From Pseudoips prasinana (lineage: Eukaryota > Arthropoda > Insecta > Lepidoptera > Nolidae), in the NCBI GenBank assembly GCA_951640165.1, contig OX621265.1, forward strand, positions 14,645,001-14,709,000: a stretch of 64,000 nt of DNA, read 5' to 3'. Shown in pieces: positions 1 through 10,488 of this stretch. The notes under the pieces are model-generated. The model had not been told where the DNA came from. It worked only from the letters and a program-made list of their open reading frames with translations, and did not search any database. A program made the translations under genes and the position numbers. Every line of letters starts with the position of its first letter. Within the stretch, counting starts at the first letter, position 1.

Positions 1-31
1 GGACTAAATTAAATTAATTACTAGAATTTTT

Positions 32-911
32 TTATGAGTCTGACACTATTTCAAATATTATTTTACGCAGTGCACTTGTTTTCATGCTGAAAATGTCTAT
101 TGGCCCAGTACAATACCTGTTAAATTGTCTACACAATCTTGGTATAGGAGCATTGTAACCCAGAACCGTTCTACGAAAGGGAGGCACAAACAGCGCAATA
201 GGTTTACGAGGTGGTCGTCGTGGAACATTAAAATTTATTCGTTTTAGAAGCTGTGGACACGATATATCATATTTTAAAAGTTTGCATAAGAAATATAGAT
301 CCGCTTGTGTCCTGCGTTTATCCAAAGAAGTTATTCTGAAATGTTTAAGCCTATCTAGATATGTCTTGTACTTCTTAGTCGTGCCTGTGGAATAGGCAAG
401 ATGCCACAAGAATCTTTTTTGCATTCTTTCAATACGAAGTATGTGTGTGGCGTAGTGTGGTCTCCATACGACTGTGCAGTATTCTAATAGACTACGAACT
501 AAGCTATTGTACAGTAGGATTTTAGTTTGCGGTTCCCGAAAAACTTTACCATTTCTTATTATAAAGCCTAACATATTAGAAGCTTTTTTGATGACTTGGT
601 CCATGTGAAATATGAATGTAATTTTTTCGTCTACTGTAACCCCAAGATCTTTATGTATGCCAATTTTTTTCAAAATATTCCCTCCTATATTGTAAGTAGC
701 ATTGTTATTATTGTGTTTTCGTGAAAATTTCATATGATAACACTTTTCTGTGTTGAGGTACATTTTATTGGTGCAACACCATTCATTTAAATTGTCTAGG
801 TCAGTCTGCAAATAAGCAACGTCTATGTCGCTCTTTATTACCCGCATTATTTTGAGATCATCCGCAAATAAAGATGGTTCAGAATACTGAAACTGAATGA
901 AGAATACTGAA
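32..911 (-). pseudogene. LINE reverse transcriptase, C-terminal fragment (5'-truncated)
   Basis: This is the 3' part of a non-LTR retrotransposon ORF on the minus strand. The frame is open from about 911 to the stop at 32-34. It contains the reverse transcriptase catalytic box FADD (bases 857-868), followed by the thumb-like and C-terminal region with motifs such as HKDLGVTVD, SLVRSLLEYCTVVW and IERMQKRFLWHL, which are typical of Jockey-superfamily LINEs. Everything upstream of FADD (endonuclease and palm start) is missing, so it is a dead 5'-truncated copy, the usual result of incomplete target-primed reverse transcription. The first ATG after FADD is internal and not a real start. The exact clade is uncertain; the LINE assignment is secure. 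Confidence 0.85.
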
Positions 912-984
912 TATACCGTAAACCATGATTTTATTTCTTAGGATATTATTTTAAGATGTCAAACGAAACTAATCATTCGGCAAT

Positions 985-1190
985 TGACTGCACGTGTGGC
1001 GCAGCGGTTAAGCCAGTCGCCTCGCCGCTTCGTCGGACGGGTTCCATTCCCGCGCGGAACTACTATTTGTGTGAACCATAAATAGTGGTCCTGAGTCTGA
1101 ATGTACTTTGTGTCCGTCAATTATATGTTTGTAAAGTACCCCGCGACACAGGATATAAATAAGACAGTGCAGCGGAGGTCTTTAAAAAAA
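985..1190 (+). mobile_element. tRNA-headed SINE, family C
   Basis: The head reads like a tRNA (A-box region ggcgcagcggttaagcc, B-box region gggttccattcc). The body contains tcctgagtctgaatgtac and ends with gcgacacagg and a run of A. Three other partial or full copies of the same sequence lie in the window (14893, 20994 minus, 27796). Confidence 0.8.
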
Positions 1191-1281
1191 AACGTCGAGC
1201 CACACCAGAAGCCATCAGGGCGGCTCAAGCAACTCAGGCACTAGAGTATGGACTTCCCATACAAAGAATATTATCTAGTAT

Positions 1282-1536
1282 TATCTAGGGACAATGTCAC
1301 ACAGATCATCCTAGCCCCAAATTAAGCAAAGCTTGTACTATGGGTACCAGGCGACGATATACATACTTATATAGATAGATAAACACTAATATACATAGAA
1401 AACATCCATGACTCAGAAACAAATATTCGTGCTCATCACACAAATATTTGCACTTACCGGGATTCGAACCCAGGACCACAAGCTTCGTAGGCAGGAGCAC
1501 TACCAACCTAATAAGATAACCTAAACCGTACACCTG
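1282..1536 (-). mobile_element. tRNA-headed SINE, family B (minus strand)
   Basis: It matches the copies at 5089, 27521 and 51893. The tRNA-like head is at the right end (minus strand gggttcgaatcccgg-type B box), followed by the gatgagcacgaatatttg and atagtacaagctttgctta modules and a gacattgtccc tail at the left. Confidence 0.8.
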
Positions 1537-1739
1537 TCTATTATTAGGTCACGACTACAAGTATATATGAAAACGTGCGTTAATCTAACGACACGTATAT
1601 AATAATTCAACAATGCTAATTAAACACACGTGCACATATTAAACAGTTTGCAAGGACGACGATTATGTCAACAACCGTATTAAGTGTACAGGTTGCTACA
1701 TTCATAGCCCAAAGCAGTTAAATAACGTGGGGAAATCCT

Positions 1740-2285
1740 TTATGGATCATCCCGCCGCTGGGGAAGCGACGGGGTATGTCTGATTCCCAGCCAGATGGTA
1801 GGGCTGGGTTTACCGACTAAAACCCCACGGTGTTCCTCAGCCACCTTCAGTCTAGGCCTCGGGATTCGCTCGCGCATTCACCGCAGTCTGGACAGGTGCT
1901 GGCCCACATTTCGGAGAGCCCCGCTTTCAACGGAAGCGGGGCATCCATGCCCCCTCCTCAAAAGAGGCGCGCGCGGAACACGGCGCGCCACCATCTCGTG
2001 CCTATTCTGGCCGGAGGATGTACTGCCCCAAGTCCACCGTCCGCAGGCCACTCCTCATGGAGGCTGGGGATTGGCGATATACGCCCTCCGACGCTCGGTT
2101 CTCCTCGCGCGGCTTGGGCGGGAAGACAGTGCCTCCCGTTCTCGCTCCACCACCTCTTTTGCAACCAGGAACTCTCGCTTGCAACCATGAACACAGTCAC
2201 CGTTGCAAGCGAGATGTCAACCGCACACATTGCATCCCCGAGAACACGGCGCTGTGCCTCCCTCCCTCCAACAATAATAATGAAT
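1740..2285 (+). repeat. GC-rich block, probable untranslated end of a non-LTR element
   Basis: The base composition is much richer in G+C than the AT-rich surroundings. The block ends in an ataata-type tail near 2270-2285, as retroelements do. Several overlapping open frames on both strands exist here, but they are long only because GC-rich DNA has few stops and none resembles a protein I know. I infer a retroelement segment and cannot name the family. Confidence 0.4.
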
Positions 2286-2453
2286 TATGATTTCAGGGAT
2301 ACCATTTGTAAGAATTGTTATTATGGCATGGAATTAAATAGTGAAAAGATTTTTGAAATGGATTTTTTCTCTTGTCCTTTTGAAAAATAAAATATATATC
2401 GGACTATTAACACACTGACATTTGATATCAAACTAGGCAAAGCATATCATGTA

Positions 2454-2562
2454 CAGACGCCAGCACATCAAGCTACCCCAATCTGTCAAATTTCTTCCAT
2501 AAAGAAACGTTATGCTTTTGTGATAAAGTTGAAACTGGGCAAAATCTATTTTAACAACATTT
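2454..2562. mobile_element. Foldback MITE family A, truncated copy 1
   Basis: It begins with cagacgccagcacatcaag after a TA, identical to the left end of the full copies (for example 53592-53726). The right arm is lost. Confidence 0.7.
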
Positions 2563-2593
2563 TAATGTAAAAACGGTTATAAAGCAGGAAATA

Positions 2594-2599
2594 ACTTAC
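2594..2599 (-). other. Consensus splice donor (GTAAGT)
   Basis: The minus strand reads AG|GTAAGT exactly at the end of the open frame at 2600-2943. This position supports a real exon boundary. Confidence 0.5.
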
Positions 2600-2943
2600 C
2601 TAAGATTGACTCTATGTTCAGCCTGCCTGACAGCCGAATGCCGGTGCTGCTGCTGTCTGATGCTGACTTGATACTGCCGCAGATACGCCTCAACTTTGCC
2701 TTCACTCGCTTCATTTTTCGGCACCCGCCTCACCCTGGCAGAGTCCTCTTTCGCCCTCCTAGCCTCTTTCTTCTCAACTTTGCCTTCTAAAGGAGTACTC
2801 ATGGCGAAGTTGCCGCCGTTATTGAAGTTTAATGGATCAAAATCGCTTCTAGGGGCATTTTGGGTTCTACTGGCTTTGGAATTTTTCGCTCTGTACTGTG
2901 ATTTCGGTACAACTTGGCTATAGATTGGTATTTGATTCGACAT
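2600..2943 (-). CDS. Candidate host-gene first coding exon (114 codons plus 2 bases)
   Basis: I do not recognise the protein. The minus-strand frame opens with ATG at 2943 (A at -3, a good context) and encodes a basic, polar, Ser/Asn- then Lys/Glu/Gln-rich peptide. It starts MSNQIPIYSQVV and ends in a Gln/Arg-rich, possibly helical stretch (YLRQYQVSIRQQQ). At its end the sequence reads CTTAG followed by GTAAGT, the consensus 5' splice donor, and the apparent stop is just the TAA inside that donor. This fits a spliced gene whose exon leaves phase 2. No next exon is visible between 2600 and 1 on the minus strand, so it would lie left of the window. No signal peptide or membrane segment is seen. 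It lacks the features of the surrounding repeats. The alternative is a chance open frame. Confidence 0.5.
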
Positions 2944-2949
2944 GCTTAC

Positions 2950-3345
2950 GACTAGCTTTGGTTTTCAAAAATATCTTTACTTTTTGAGAAAAAATTCTGT
3001 TCGAGGTATTTTTTATTTGAGAATCTAATCAGTTTGCTTTGGTTTTTTTTTAATTGACAACACTATGACTACAGGAACGTGATTATTTTTCTAGATTATT
3101 AAAATAGGCCTATATGTTGGCTGCTTTGATATCACAAGGTTGAGAATTAGTCTACAGTCAGGTCATTATGAGACCTTGGTAGGATAACTATGTTTTGATT
3201 AAAGTCTTTCACTGATGGTATTTTCTTCAGACGACATTTTAGAAGCAACTGTAACAAAAGAAAGAAATAGGTTATTCCAGTCGAAGAGTAAGGTTAATGG
3301 TCCTGATTCCATGCAATACCGACAAAACAATCATAACATCGTTGC
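2950..3345. other. AT-rich spacer, nothing recognised
   Basis: This is the stretch upstream of the candidate exon, so it may hold its 5' UTR or promoter. I see no clear TATA-initiator pair and no repeat family shared with the rest of the window. Confidence 0.4.
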
Positions 3346-3351
3346 ATTTAT

Positions 3352-3712
3352 ATAACGTGGTTGGCAAATGCTTGCTTTCCACACCGGAGGTCTTGGGTTC
3401 GATTCTCATCCAGGGAGCTACCGGCTAAGTCACCGAACAGCGGGATAGTGATCGGCGCGGCGTTCAAACAAATAAATGGTCCGGAATCGATTTTCAACGT
3501 CGAAGCCGGTAGCCCCCTAGGACAGATATTTGTGTGCATAAACATGTCTGTTTGTCCTCAGTCTGGGTGTAACTATCAATATAAGTGTGTATTTAAACAA
3601 GAAAAGTAGTATATGTAGTATATCAGTTATCTGGTTTCCACAGAACAGGCTCTGCTTAGTTTGGGATCAGATGGCCGTGTGTAAATAATGTCCAAGGATA
3701 TATTATTATTAT
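3352..3712 (+). mobile_element. tRNA-headed SINE, family A, interrupted by a MITE
   Basis: The head is cgtggttggcaaatgcttgc with the B box gggttcgattctc. The body has tgtctgtttgtcctcagtc and the tail caggctctgcttagtttggg, ending in attattatta. The copy is split after the head by a deleted MITE of family B (about 3416-3518). Confidence 0.85.
3416..3518. mobile_element. MITE family B, internally deleted, nested in a SINE
   Basis: It starts gctaccggctaagtc and ends gccggtagcccc. In between are the ggcgttcaaa and ggtccggaatcgatt blocks of family B. It lies between the SINE segments ending catccaggg and starting gacagatatttgtg. Confidence 0.65.
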
Positions 3713-3775
3713 AGCCGTGACATTTTAGTTTTGACAAATAAATAAAATACTGCGTAAATATAAGCGTTAGGACCT

Positions 3776-4018
3776 GGGGCTTTACCGGCTAAGTCGCCGA
3801 ACATCGATTTCTTAAATGGCGTTCAAATAAATACAGGTTAAAAATGACTTAATCAATCGTTAAATCGGCTTCCATGAGCACATGTGACGTCATAAATGGT
3901 CCGGAATCGATTGTCAACGTTGAAGCCGATTTAACGATTGATTAAGTCATTTTTAATCTTTATTTATTAGAACGCCATTTAAGAAAGCGATGTTCGGCAA
4001 CTTAGCTGGTAAAGCCCC
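3776..4018. mobile_element. Foldback MITE family B, full copy
   Basis: It is nearly palindromic over about 243 bp. The left end ggggctttaccggctaag is the reverse complement of the right end, and the arms carry atttcttaaatggcgttc and gacttaatcaatcgtt. The centre holds cacatgtgacgtcataaatg. No ORF is present, so it must rely on a transposase in trans. Confidence 0.8.
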
Positions 4019-4022
4019 TGGG

Positions 4023-4232
4023 GGGCTCGTGATCGTGATCGGCGTTCAAAAAGATGAAAGTTAAAAATGACTAAATTATTCTTTCAATCAGTTTCCATGA
4101 GCACATGTGACGTCATATTATTATGGTCCGGAATCGATTTTTCCACCTCGAAGTCTTATAAACGAATGATTCAGTGATTTTAAGTTTCATCTATTGAACG
4201 CCGATCACGATAACCGGCGTATTGGGCGGTAG
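4023..4232. mobile_element. MITE family B, second subfamily
   Basis: It directly abuts the previous copy. It shares the central block catgagcacatgtgacgtca and ggtccggaatcgatt, but its arms carry tgatcggcgttcaaa with gatgaaa instead of the ttaaatggcgttc arms. The fragment at 27880-28035 is the same type. Confidence 0.65.
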
Positions 4233-4329
4233 CTCCTCTGTAGTCTAATTATGTGCCCGGTGCGCGTATTTAAGTGCGCAGTTTGAGTTGTTAAACAATT
4301 AATATATCCTGTTCTTTTCATACGAGGTA

Positions 4330-4464
4330 CATACGCCAGCACATCCAGCTAACCCAATTTGTCAAATATCTTTTATAGATTTACAACTTTATCACAAAAA
4401 TATAAGGTTCACATTAAATTGGGGAAATTTGACAGATTGGGGTAGCTTGATTTGCTGGCGTCTG
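4330..4464. mobile_element. Foldback MITE family A, copy 2
   Basis: The ends are catacgccagcacatcc and gctggcgtctg, with the inner arms cccaatttgtcaaat and atttgacagattgggg. The left flank is TA. The internal spacer is about 80 bp and non-coding. Confidence 0.75.
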
Positions 4465-4671
4465 TCGATTAGACAGAGATGTAATGACATTTAATAAGTT
4501 CAGTGGTGTAAAAAACAGAATCGAATGAAAAATTAAACCATTTTATTTTCCGAAATAGATATTAAGAAAACGACAGGCCATAACTAAATTTCCACTGTTT
4601 AGTTTTAACGCAAAATACGCATATTATAAGCATTTTCATGGACAGTTCTATGTATGCCGTGTTGTTATCAT

Positions 4672-4886
4672 ATGGGAACAACAGGGCATGGAATCCATCA
4701 AAACATAAAAAAAACCTCCACGCATTATGCTGAATTGTCATTTTTAACCTTTATTTATTTGAACGTCGATCACAAAAACCAAATGACGACGAAATGTTCG
4801 GCGACTTAGCTGGAAGCCCTCCTATTGTCCGAAACAACAGGGCATCCATCAAAACCCTAAAACACTCCACGCAGTATGCTGAGTAG
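4672..4886. repeat. Half MITE B between two ~60-bp direct repeats
   Basis: The stretches near 4672-4738 and 4818-4886 share aacaacagggcat, ccatcaaaac and ctccacgca plus tatgctga. Between them is the right half of a family B MITE, from tttttaacctttatttatt to ggcgacttagctgg. No ORF is supported here. Confidence 0.55.
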
Positions 4887-5088
4887 CGGTGTGATGCAGT
4901 TAACATGAATATAATGTTTATAATGCGAAAACGACCTAACAACCGAATAGCTGAGTCCGCGCGTCGTGCGTCCGCGTTCAGCTCATAAATGCTGATGCGA
5001 ACGCTGCCGCCGCTATTTCCATGTTCACGTGTTTTGATAGCGACGGCAACCATACCATCCAAAATAGTTTACTTGACGCACATTTGAC

Positions 5089-5345
5089 GGTCACCGTAGC
5101 CTAGTTGGTTGTGCTCCTGCCTACGAAGCTGGTGGTCCTGGGTTCGAATCCCGGTAAGTGAAAATATTTGTATGATGAGCACGAATATTTGTTTCTGAGT
5201 CATGGATGTTTTCTATGTATATACGTATTTATCTATCTATATAAGTATGTATATCGTAGCCTGGTCCCCATAGTACAAGCTCTGCTTAGTTTGGGGCTAG
5301 GATGAACTGTGTGACATTGTCCCTATATATATTATTAATATTATT
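5089..5345 (+). mobile_element. tRNA-headed SINE, family B
   Basis: The head is ggtcaccgtagcctagttgg and the B box is gggttcgaatcccgg. The body has gatgagcacgaatatttg, a tatctatctatataag stretch and atagtacaagctctgctta, with the tail gacattgtcccta followed by tatta repeats. This copy is the left part of a longer block duplicated at 51893. Confidence 0.85.
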
Positions 5346-5605
5346 ATATATATATTAGTGTGATTATCACTTGTATTTGAGAATGTTGGTTGTTATTGGC
5401 AACTGTATAACCACATAACTAATTGTTACCTACTGTTATGTAATACCTAAATAAGTAAATAAATTAGTGCTTATATTTCATAAATTTTATAAAATCAAGT
5501 AGGGTAAGGGCACCAGCTTCTTTCTGAGTACTATGACCATCATACTGCGATCGCCAACGCGTCAGCCAAGCGTGGTGATTATGGCATCTTGAAGGGATAC
5601 CTCCA
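5346..5605. repeat. Unclassified segment co-duplicated with the SINE (partner at 52143-52410)
   Basis: It contains gtgtgattatcacttg, aactgtataaccacataac and, at its right end, a minus-strand piece of repeat family F (ctttctgagtactatgacc, ccaagcgtggtgattatgg). The same order occurs at 52143-52410. Confidence 0.6.
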
Positions 5606-5942
5606 ACACAACTAGGGACATTGTCCCTAGATATATTATATATAAGCGTCATCGACTGGGGCTAAATACCACAGTGACAACACGTTTAATTGCTGCTAAT
5701 CGTTTCCATTTATAAAGTTTGAGTACGCATGTTGTGGGTGCATTATGGGGGTTGTTATAAGTAGCTGAATGCGGATAGCGCAACATCGGTAATTGTAAGA
5801 TCATTCGGTGAGGCCTAAATATATAAAAAATATTGTCACTACATACCTACATGGCCCATATTTGTTAGTTACAATTTGCACTTACGCGCTATGTGAGTAA
5901 ATTATAGAATAAAATCCTGGAACATTATTTAGACACGGCTAT

Positions 5943-6129
5943 CAGGGCCTCTAGCACGAGTTCCTGCAGTTTACTTACTCGATCACACGTACAGTTTCCT
6001 CCCATACATTGAGCACCAGCGCCTCTCGCGGAAACTATTAAGAACTAAAACTCTGGTGCTCAATGTATGGGACGTAACTGTACGTGTGATCGAGTAAGTA
6101 AACTGCAGGAACTCGTGCTAGAGGCACTG
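5943..6129. mobile_element. TIR element family C, copy 1 (187 bp)
   Basis: The long inverted ends start gcctctagcacgagttcc and run on through tgcagtttacttactcgat on both sides (about 70 bp per arm), with a short spacer in between. No ORF. A sister copy lies at 6326-6512. Confidence 0.8.
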
Positions 6130-6325
6130 ATCCCAAACTAAGCAGCGCTTGTACTATGGAAACCATTTTACTAATATATTACACATACTACTTTTTTTTT
6201 GTAAATACATACTCATAAAGATAATTACACCCAGACTCAGGACAAACAGAAATGTTCATGCACACACAATCGAACCCACGACCTGCGACGTGAAAAGCAA
6301 GCATTTAACCACCACGCCAACCGGC
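6130..6325 (-). mobile_element. tRNA-headed SINE, family A (minus), between two TIR copies
   Basis: It reads in reverse from gatcccaaactaagcag to cgccaaccggcc. It is trimmed at its 3' end, where it meets the first TIR copy. Confidence 0.75.
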
Positions 6326-6512
6326 CTGTGCCTCTAGCACGAGTTCCTGCAGTTTACTTACTCGATCACACGTACAGTTTCCTTCCATACATTGAGCACC
6401 AGCGCCTCTCGCGGAAACTATTAAGAACTAAAACTTTGATGCTCAATGTATGGGACGAAACTGAACGTGTGATCGAGTAAGTAAACTGCAGGAACTCGTG
6501 CTGGAGGCACTG
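6326..6512. mobile_element. TIR element family C, copy 2 (187 bp)
   Basis: It has the same length and arms as the copy at 5943, with a handful of substitutions (for example aaactttgatgctc against aaactctggtgctc). Confidence 0.8.
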
Positions 6513-6660
6513 ATCTTGAGTTTTAGAGTGCTTTACTCGAACTTGTTTGCTGCCCTTATAAAATACTCTAGTAACAAGTGGGTTAAGTGTCTAAAGTGAA
6601 CATATCGACTGACCGAACAGACTCTCAACTACGACGAGCTCTACTGTAACCTGTTAACTG

Positions 6661-6992
6661 TCCCTTATAATAAGAAATATAATAAAATCGTAGAAAAGTC
6701 AAAACTGTACATTGAATATTTTTTTAAAGGATAGGTACTTGTGGCGGGATCTACAATGGATATCGAAACCAAAAATATAGTATTTAGAATTTTGTCTGTG
6801 TGTCTGTTTGTCTGTATGTATGTCCGGGCTAAACTCAAAAAGTACTGCATGGATTTACTTTAAATTTTGCATGAATATTACTGAGAGGTCGGATCAACGT
6901 ATAGGTTACATATTACCACGCTATCACCTACGGGGGAGGAGCTATGATAATTTATAAAATTTAACGCGGGTAAAACCGCGGGGCACAGCTAG
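6661..6992 (+). mobile_element. Helitron-like non-autonomous element
   Basis: It starts with TCC, contains aataaaatcgtagaaaag and a gtctgtgtgtctgtttgtc region, and ends with the hairpin acgcgggtaaaaccgcgg followed by ggcacagCTAG and a T. No ORF of its own. Confidence 0.75.
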
Positions 6993-7369
6993 TAATAAGA
7001 ATGAATGAATGAACACTTCATTTGAATACAAGTATTACAATGTGATGGTATTATATTTTGGTCTCATTCTATTCGACAGAATACGTCGTGTAAATATTTA
7101 AATTAAATATATAAGGCATTTAATGTATTATTAAAATCTTTATATAATTATTAATTCGAATTATGGATTGTTCACATTTAAATTGTTAATAATTATGGAA
7201 TTTGTTAATAATAGTTAATACATGATTTAATCCAAACAATGATCTGTGTGACATTGTAGGTACCTAATAAAAAAAAAAAAAAAAAGATTAGAAACAGTGA
7301 AAACTAGTTATTAGAGATTAAAATGACAGTTAAAATTTCAATGTCAAATTATTTAGGCTAATTACATAC
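6993..7369. other. AT-rich spacer with a poly-A run
   Basis: A run of about 20 A near 7267-7286 may be a retroelement tail. Otherwise nothing is recognised. Confidence 0.4.
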
Positions 7370-7560
7370 TTATTTGAATTTAATGTAGTCATCAATTGAA
7401 TAAAAACATCTGTCACATAGCCACTTGAAGAGCGTCCTGTAAAATTCAATGTCAGGTAGGTGTCTAAGTTTTTCTGGAAGTTTATTATAGATCTTAATAC
7501 CCACATTGTTACTGTTGTTATCACATATTTTCAGCCTACTTCGTAACGGTTTCTTACGAT
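7370..7560 (-). pseudogene. LINE ORF C-terminal fragment
   Basis: The minus-strand frame ending at TAA 7370-7372 reads VGIKIYNKLPEKLRHLP, then CFYSIDDYIKFK. This matches the C-terminal pattern (LYNKLP, YTLDEFL) also seen in the fragments at 22380 and 29411. That pattern follows the reverse transcriptase in Jockey/CR1-type LINEs. A longer open frame overlaps it in another phase but shows no family signature. Confidence 0.6.
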
Positions 7561-7904
7561 TTTTCTTTTCATTTCAATCTTTTTGGCTTTTACGAAGAGT
7601 AAAATATGATTTCTCACGAATTTAACACATCTCGTATATGTATATTGATGGTAATGTAAGATACGGATATATACACACATCAAAAGTGACTAGTGATCAA
7701 AGAAATATTAAACCATAAAAAAATATGTAATTGATATTTACTAATACTAGTCTTCCAGACTGGCTTCTTACTTTAATTTCTATGTTTAAACTAACTTCTA
7801 AGAACAATTGTAATTCTTACAAATTGTGGGTAATTAACCACGATACGACTCTTCCGGTTTTACTGAGGACTGCGTCTAGGACTGCACGATCATCTTCGTA
7901 AGAT

Positions 7905-8100
7905 GAGTCTTATATTTTTGGCCAAATTTCGGCCACGGCGGCCATTCTCAGTGGACATTAGCCAATTGCACTGGATATATTATAGTGCACAAATGTGTGC
8001 GCCAACACAGGGACACTTTCTATTCCAACACTCTCATGATCCGATGGGACGACTAGCGACACGACCGGAAAGAGGTCAAGTATAGGACCGACGGCTTTTC
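7905..8100 (-). mobile_element. SINE family D, partial (minus)
   Basis: It holds the 3' part only: aaatttcggccacggcggcc, then tattatagtgcacaaatg, atgatccgatgggacgac and gaccgacggcttt, in the order of the full copies read in reverse. Confidence 0.75.
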
Positions 8101-8645
8101 AAAGTCACCTGGTTACTAAGTGTTTCAGGTTCAATACTCGCACAAGGCAAAAATTTGTATGGCATATATACAAATTGTAACATAAATAATAAACCCAAGT
8201 TAAGCATAATTTGCCTATGAAACTGACCAACGTGTAGCACATCAACATGCAAAATACACAAAAGAACATATAAACCCCCATACAAGAATAACGATCGGCT
8301 GATACATTTTGTCCGGGGCCCCATATTGTTTTCCTAATTCTCTTTACTGTGCTTTCTGCAACAGGACTTGCAAAATCAAGTTTCGCTTTGCTAGTCATGC
8401 TAGCGCCATGCAAGGGCCCAGGCCAACAAAAGCTAAGGGTGTCGCCGTCGACGGATACCTACATCTGGGAAGACATCATCATCATTATATGTTTCACCGT
8501 GTATAGATGTCCTGAGACTGGGTGTGTGCATATTTCAAATGTGCCGCGATACGAGGAAAAATATCCTAAAGCTGATCAGCCTGAACGCAGATGAAACTGC
8601 GGGCGCAAGTCCTCGATCGGAACTTAAAATATACATACATCTCTA
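8101..8645. other. Unassigned interval
   Basis: Short open frames exist on both strands, but none has a start context, family motif or splice site I would trust. A tgtcctgagactgggtgtg fragment at about 8509 recalls SINE family A. Confidence 0.35.
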
Positions 8646-8647
8646 TG

Positions 8648-9002
8648 TAAGTCGTTGATCTACGTAGCGTGTTCACCCGCAGAAAACGAGGTCCTGTGTT
8701 CAAATGCCGGGTCGGGCCAAAAGTGATGGTGACTTTTCTGTAAAAACAGCCCGAAGTCTGGGAGTTGGCGGTATTATACCCCCGTGCCTCGGAGAGCACG
8801 TAAAGCCGTCGGTCCTGTATCTGACCTCTTGCCGGTCGTGTCACTAGGCGTCCCATCGGATCATGAGAGTTATGTAATAGAAATTGATCCTGAGTTTGCG
8901 CACACACTTGTGCACTATAATATGTCCTGCTCAGATGGCTAATCTCTATTGAGACTGGCCACCGTGGCCGAAATTCGGCTAGGTTGACATTATTATTATT
9001 AT
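8648..9002 (+). mobile_element. tRNA-headed SINE, family D
   Basis: The head is gatctacgtagcgtgttc with the B box gtgttcaaatgcc. The body has gcccgaagtctgggagttgg, cctcggagagcacgtaaag, and ends gaaattcggctagg, gacattattatta. Confidence 0.8.
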
Positions 9003-9380
9003 AACTGATCTTTGGATGTGCTTTTGAGCACATACGTTGAAAAGGCTCAGTTATATTTCACCATACGTTGACCCGACACAGTAAGATCTTTACAAAACCG
9101 AACAAAACTGACTTGATGAGACCCACTAGCGGCTAACGAGCGCTATTATGACGTAGCTTTGAGCTTTAGAAACCAAGCCACGGGGTTTTAAGCCTGCATT
9201 AGTGGTTACATTTTCTTATAGGATAAAAATACAATCATCCCTCTCCGCATTTTGGTAAAAGTTTTATGAAACTGTTGTAAAAGTCCACCAATTTTCTTCA
9301 ACGAGTGGCTATACTCACGTAGAAAATTTTACTGATCGCTTATGAGTCGGTTATACGATATTTTTTTTTATAAATGTAAT
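9003..9380. other. Unassigned interval
   Basis: No open frame or repeat family is recognised. Confidence 0.35.
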
Positions 9381-9384
9381 CATA

Positions 9385-9745
9385 GCAAGGAGACGAGCGG
9401 TTCCCTAATGGTAAGTGATCACCGCCGCCCATGGACACTCAGAACATCCGAGAGGCCGCAAATGCATTGCCAGCCTTTAAGAGAACCCTCGCCAGAAGGT
9501 TGCCATGTGATCATGATAACAGCTGTAAGAAATCCACTGCTGGAAAAAAGCCTCCCCCAATCTTGGGGATATGCCACAATTGCCACGCTTGGCAGACGGG
9601 TTTGCGATCGCAGTAAGATGGTCATAGTACTCAGAAAGAAGCTGCTGTCCGTCCTCTGGTAGATATTCCCTCGGGCCGACTTGTACGCCCCAAAACGGGA
9701 TGAGATGGGGTGACGATATTCTGATATTTGCCGCCGTCACCGCAT
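9385..9745 (+). repeat. Composite repeat: 'aagtgatcaccgccgccc' unit joined to family F
   Basis: The left part (cggttccctaatggtaag, gatcaccgccgcccatgg) looks like a common lepidopteran repeat. It is followed by family F (cttggcagacgggtttgcg, gatggtcatagtactcag, tagatattccctcgg), which recurs at 14975, 26505, 39143 and 62390. The overlapping open frames on both strands are repeat shadows. Confidence 0.6.
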
Positions 9746-9749
9746 GTCA

Positions 9750-10485
9750 TACCGGTTTGGAAATACCTCCGCAGTAAATTGATTCGACAGTGTTCGTGCA
9801 CGGTTAAAGAACGTTGGTAGACTACCATTCATGAACGTGATATGGAATTATGAAATTTCTGCTTCTACCCAGAGGATCTTTCCCTTGAAACAATCAACAA
9901 TTGCATTGCAATAAATTTCCCTTAAACTGCCACTTACTCGGCGTTCAATAAGCCCTCCATCCTTTTAATGACACTGTACTAAAGCATTTTAAAGACCACG
10001 AAATGATCGTCTAAGTGATACGTCACCCTAATCGTTAATCTTCTCAAATCAAATAATCAACATTAATTTGAACCTTAAGCATAAACTAATAAAGTCCGAA
10101 TTACACTAACATGTGTATTCAAAGGTTACAGGGCATTTCCTTCTTAAATTATCAATAGCAGGAAACCCTTAAACGTGTGCTTAATTTAAAATAATGTTCA
10201 ACCAAAGGAAACTAAACTCTATATCTGTGCACTGAAAGTATATTATTGCATGCGGTGCCGTCTATTTTTTTTTACAGAGGCAGTATTAATTTACTTTTCC
10301 ACGTATAAGGGTAATTGGTATATGAGTTTCCATAGTCTGTGGTTTTTAGGCGGGCTTTTTTTCAGGCCGTCTGGCTGTGAAGTCGAGTCAGACATTGATA
10401 TGAAAGCAAATAATATACTTTATGAAATAAGGTTTATACGTGCGCTTGACATGTTTCAAGTAGGCTGCAGAACTTGTTAATGGAG
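9750..10485. other. Unassigned interval
   Basis: AT-rich. A 76-codon open frame at 10250-10480 has no recognisable feature. Nothing else is seen. Confidence 0.35.
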
Positions 10486-10488
10486 TAC

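Noticed and set aside
1795..2390. Six overlapping open frames of 60-186 codons on both strands
   Set aside because: All lie in one GC-rich block where stops are rare; they have no family motif or splice sites, and none is better than the others.
5089..5170. Possible tRNA genes at the SINE heads
   Set aside because: The A and B boxes belong to SINE heads: the tRNA-like part has degraded pairing and always continues into the same SINE body.
6149..6337. 62-codon frame in a SINE
   Set aside because: It is a translation of the reversed family A SINE between the TIR elements.
9342..9828. Overlapping open frames of 61-106 codons (also 14841-15257, 26498-26812, 39147-39389, 62349-62633)
   Set aside because: They are translations of repeat family F, seen in both orientations.
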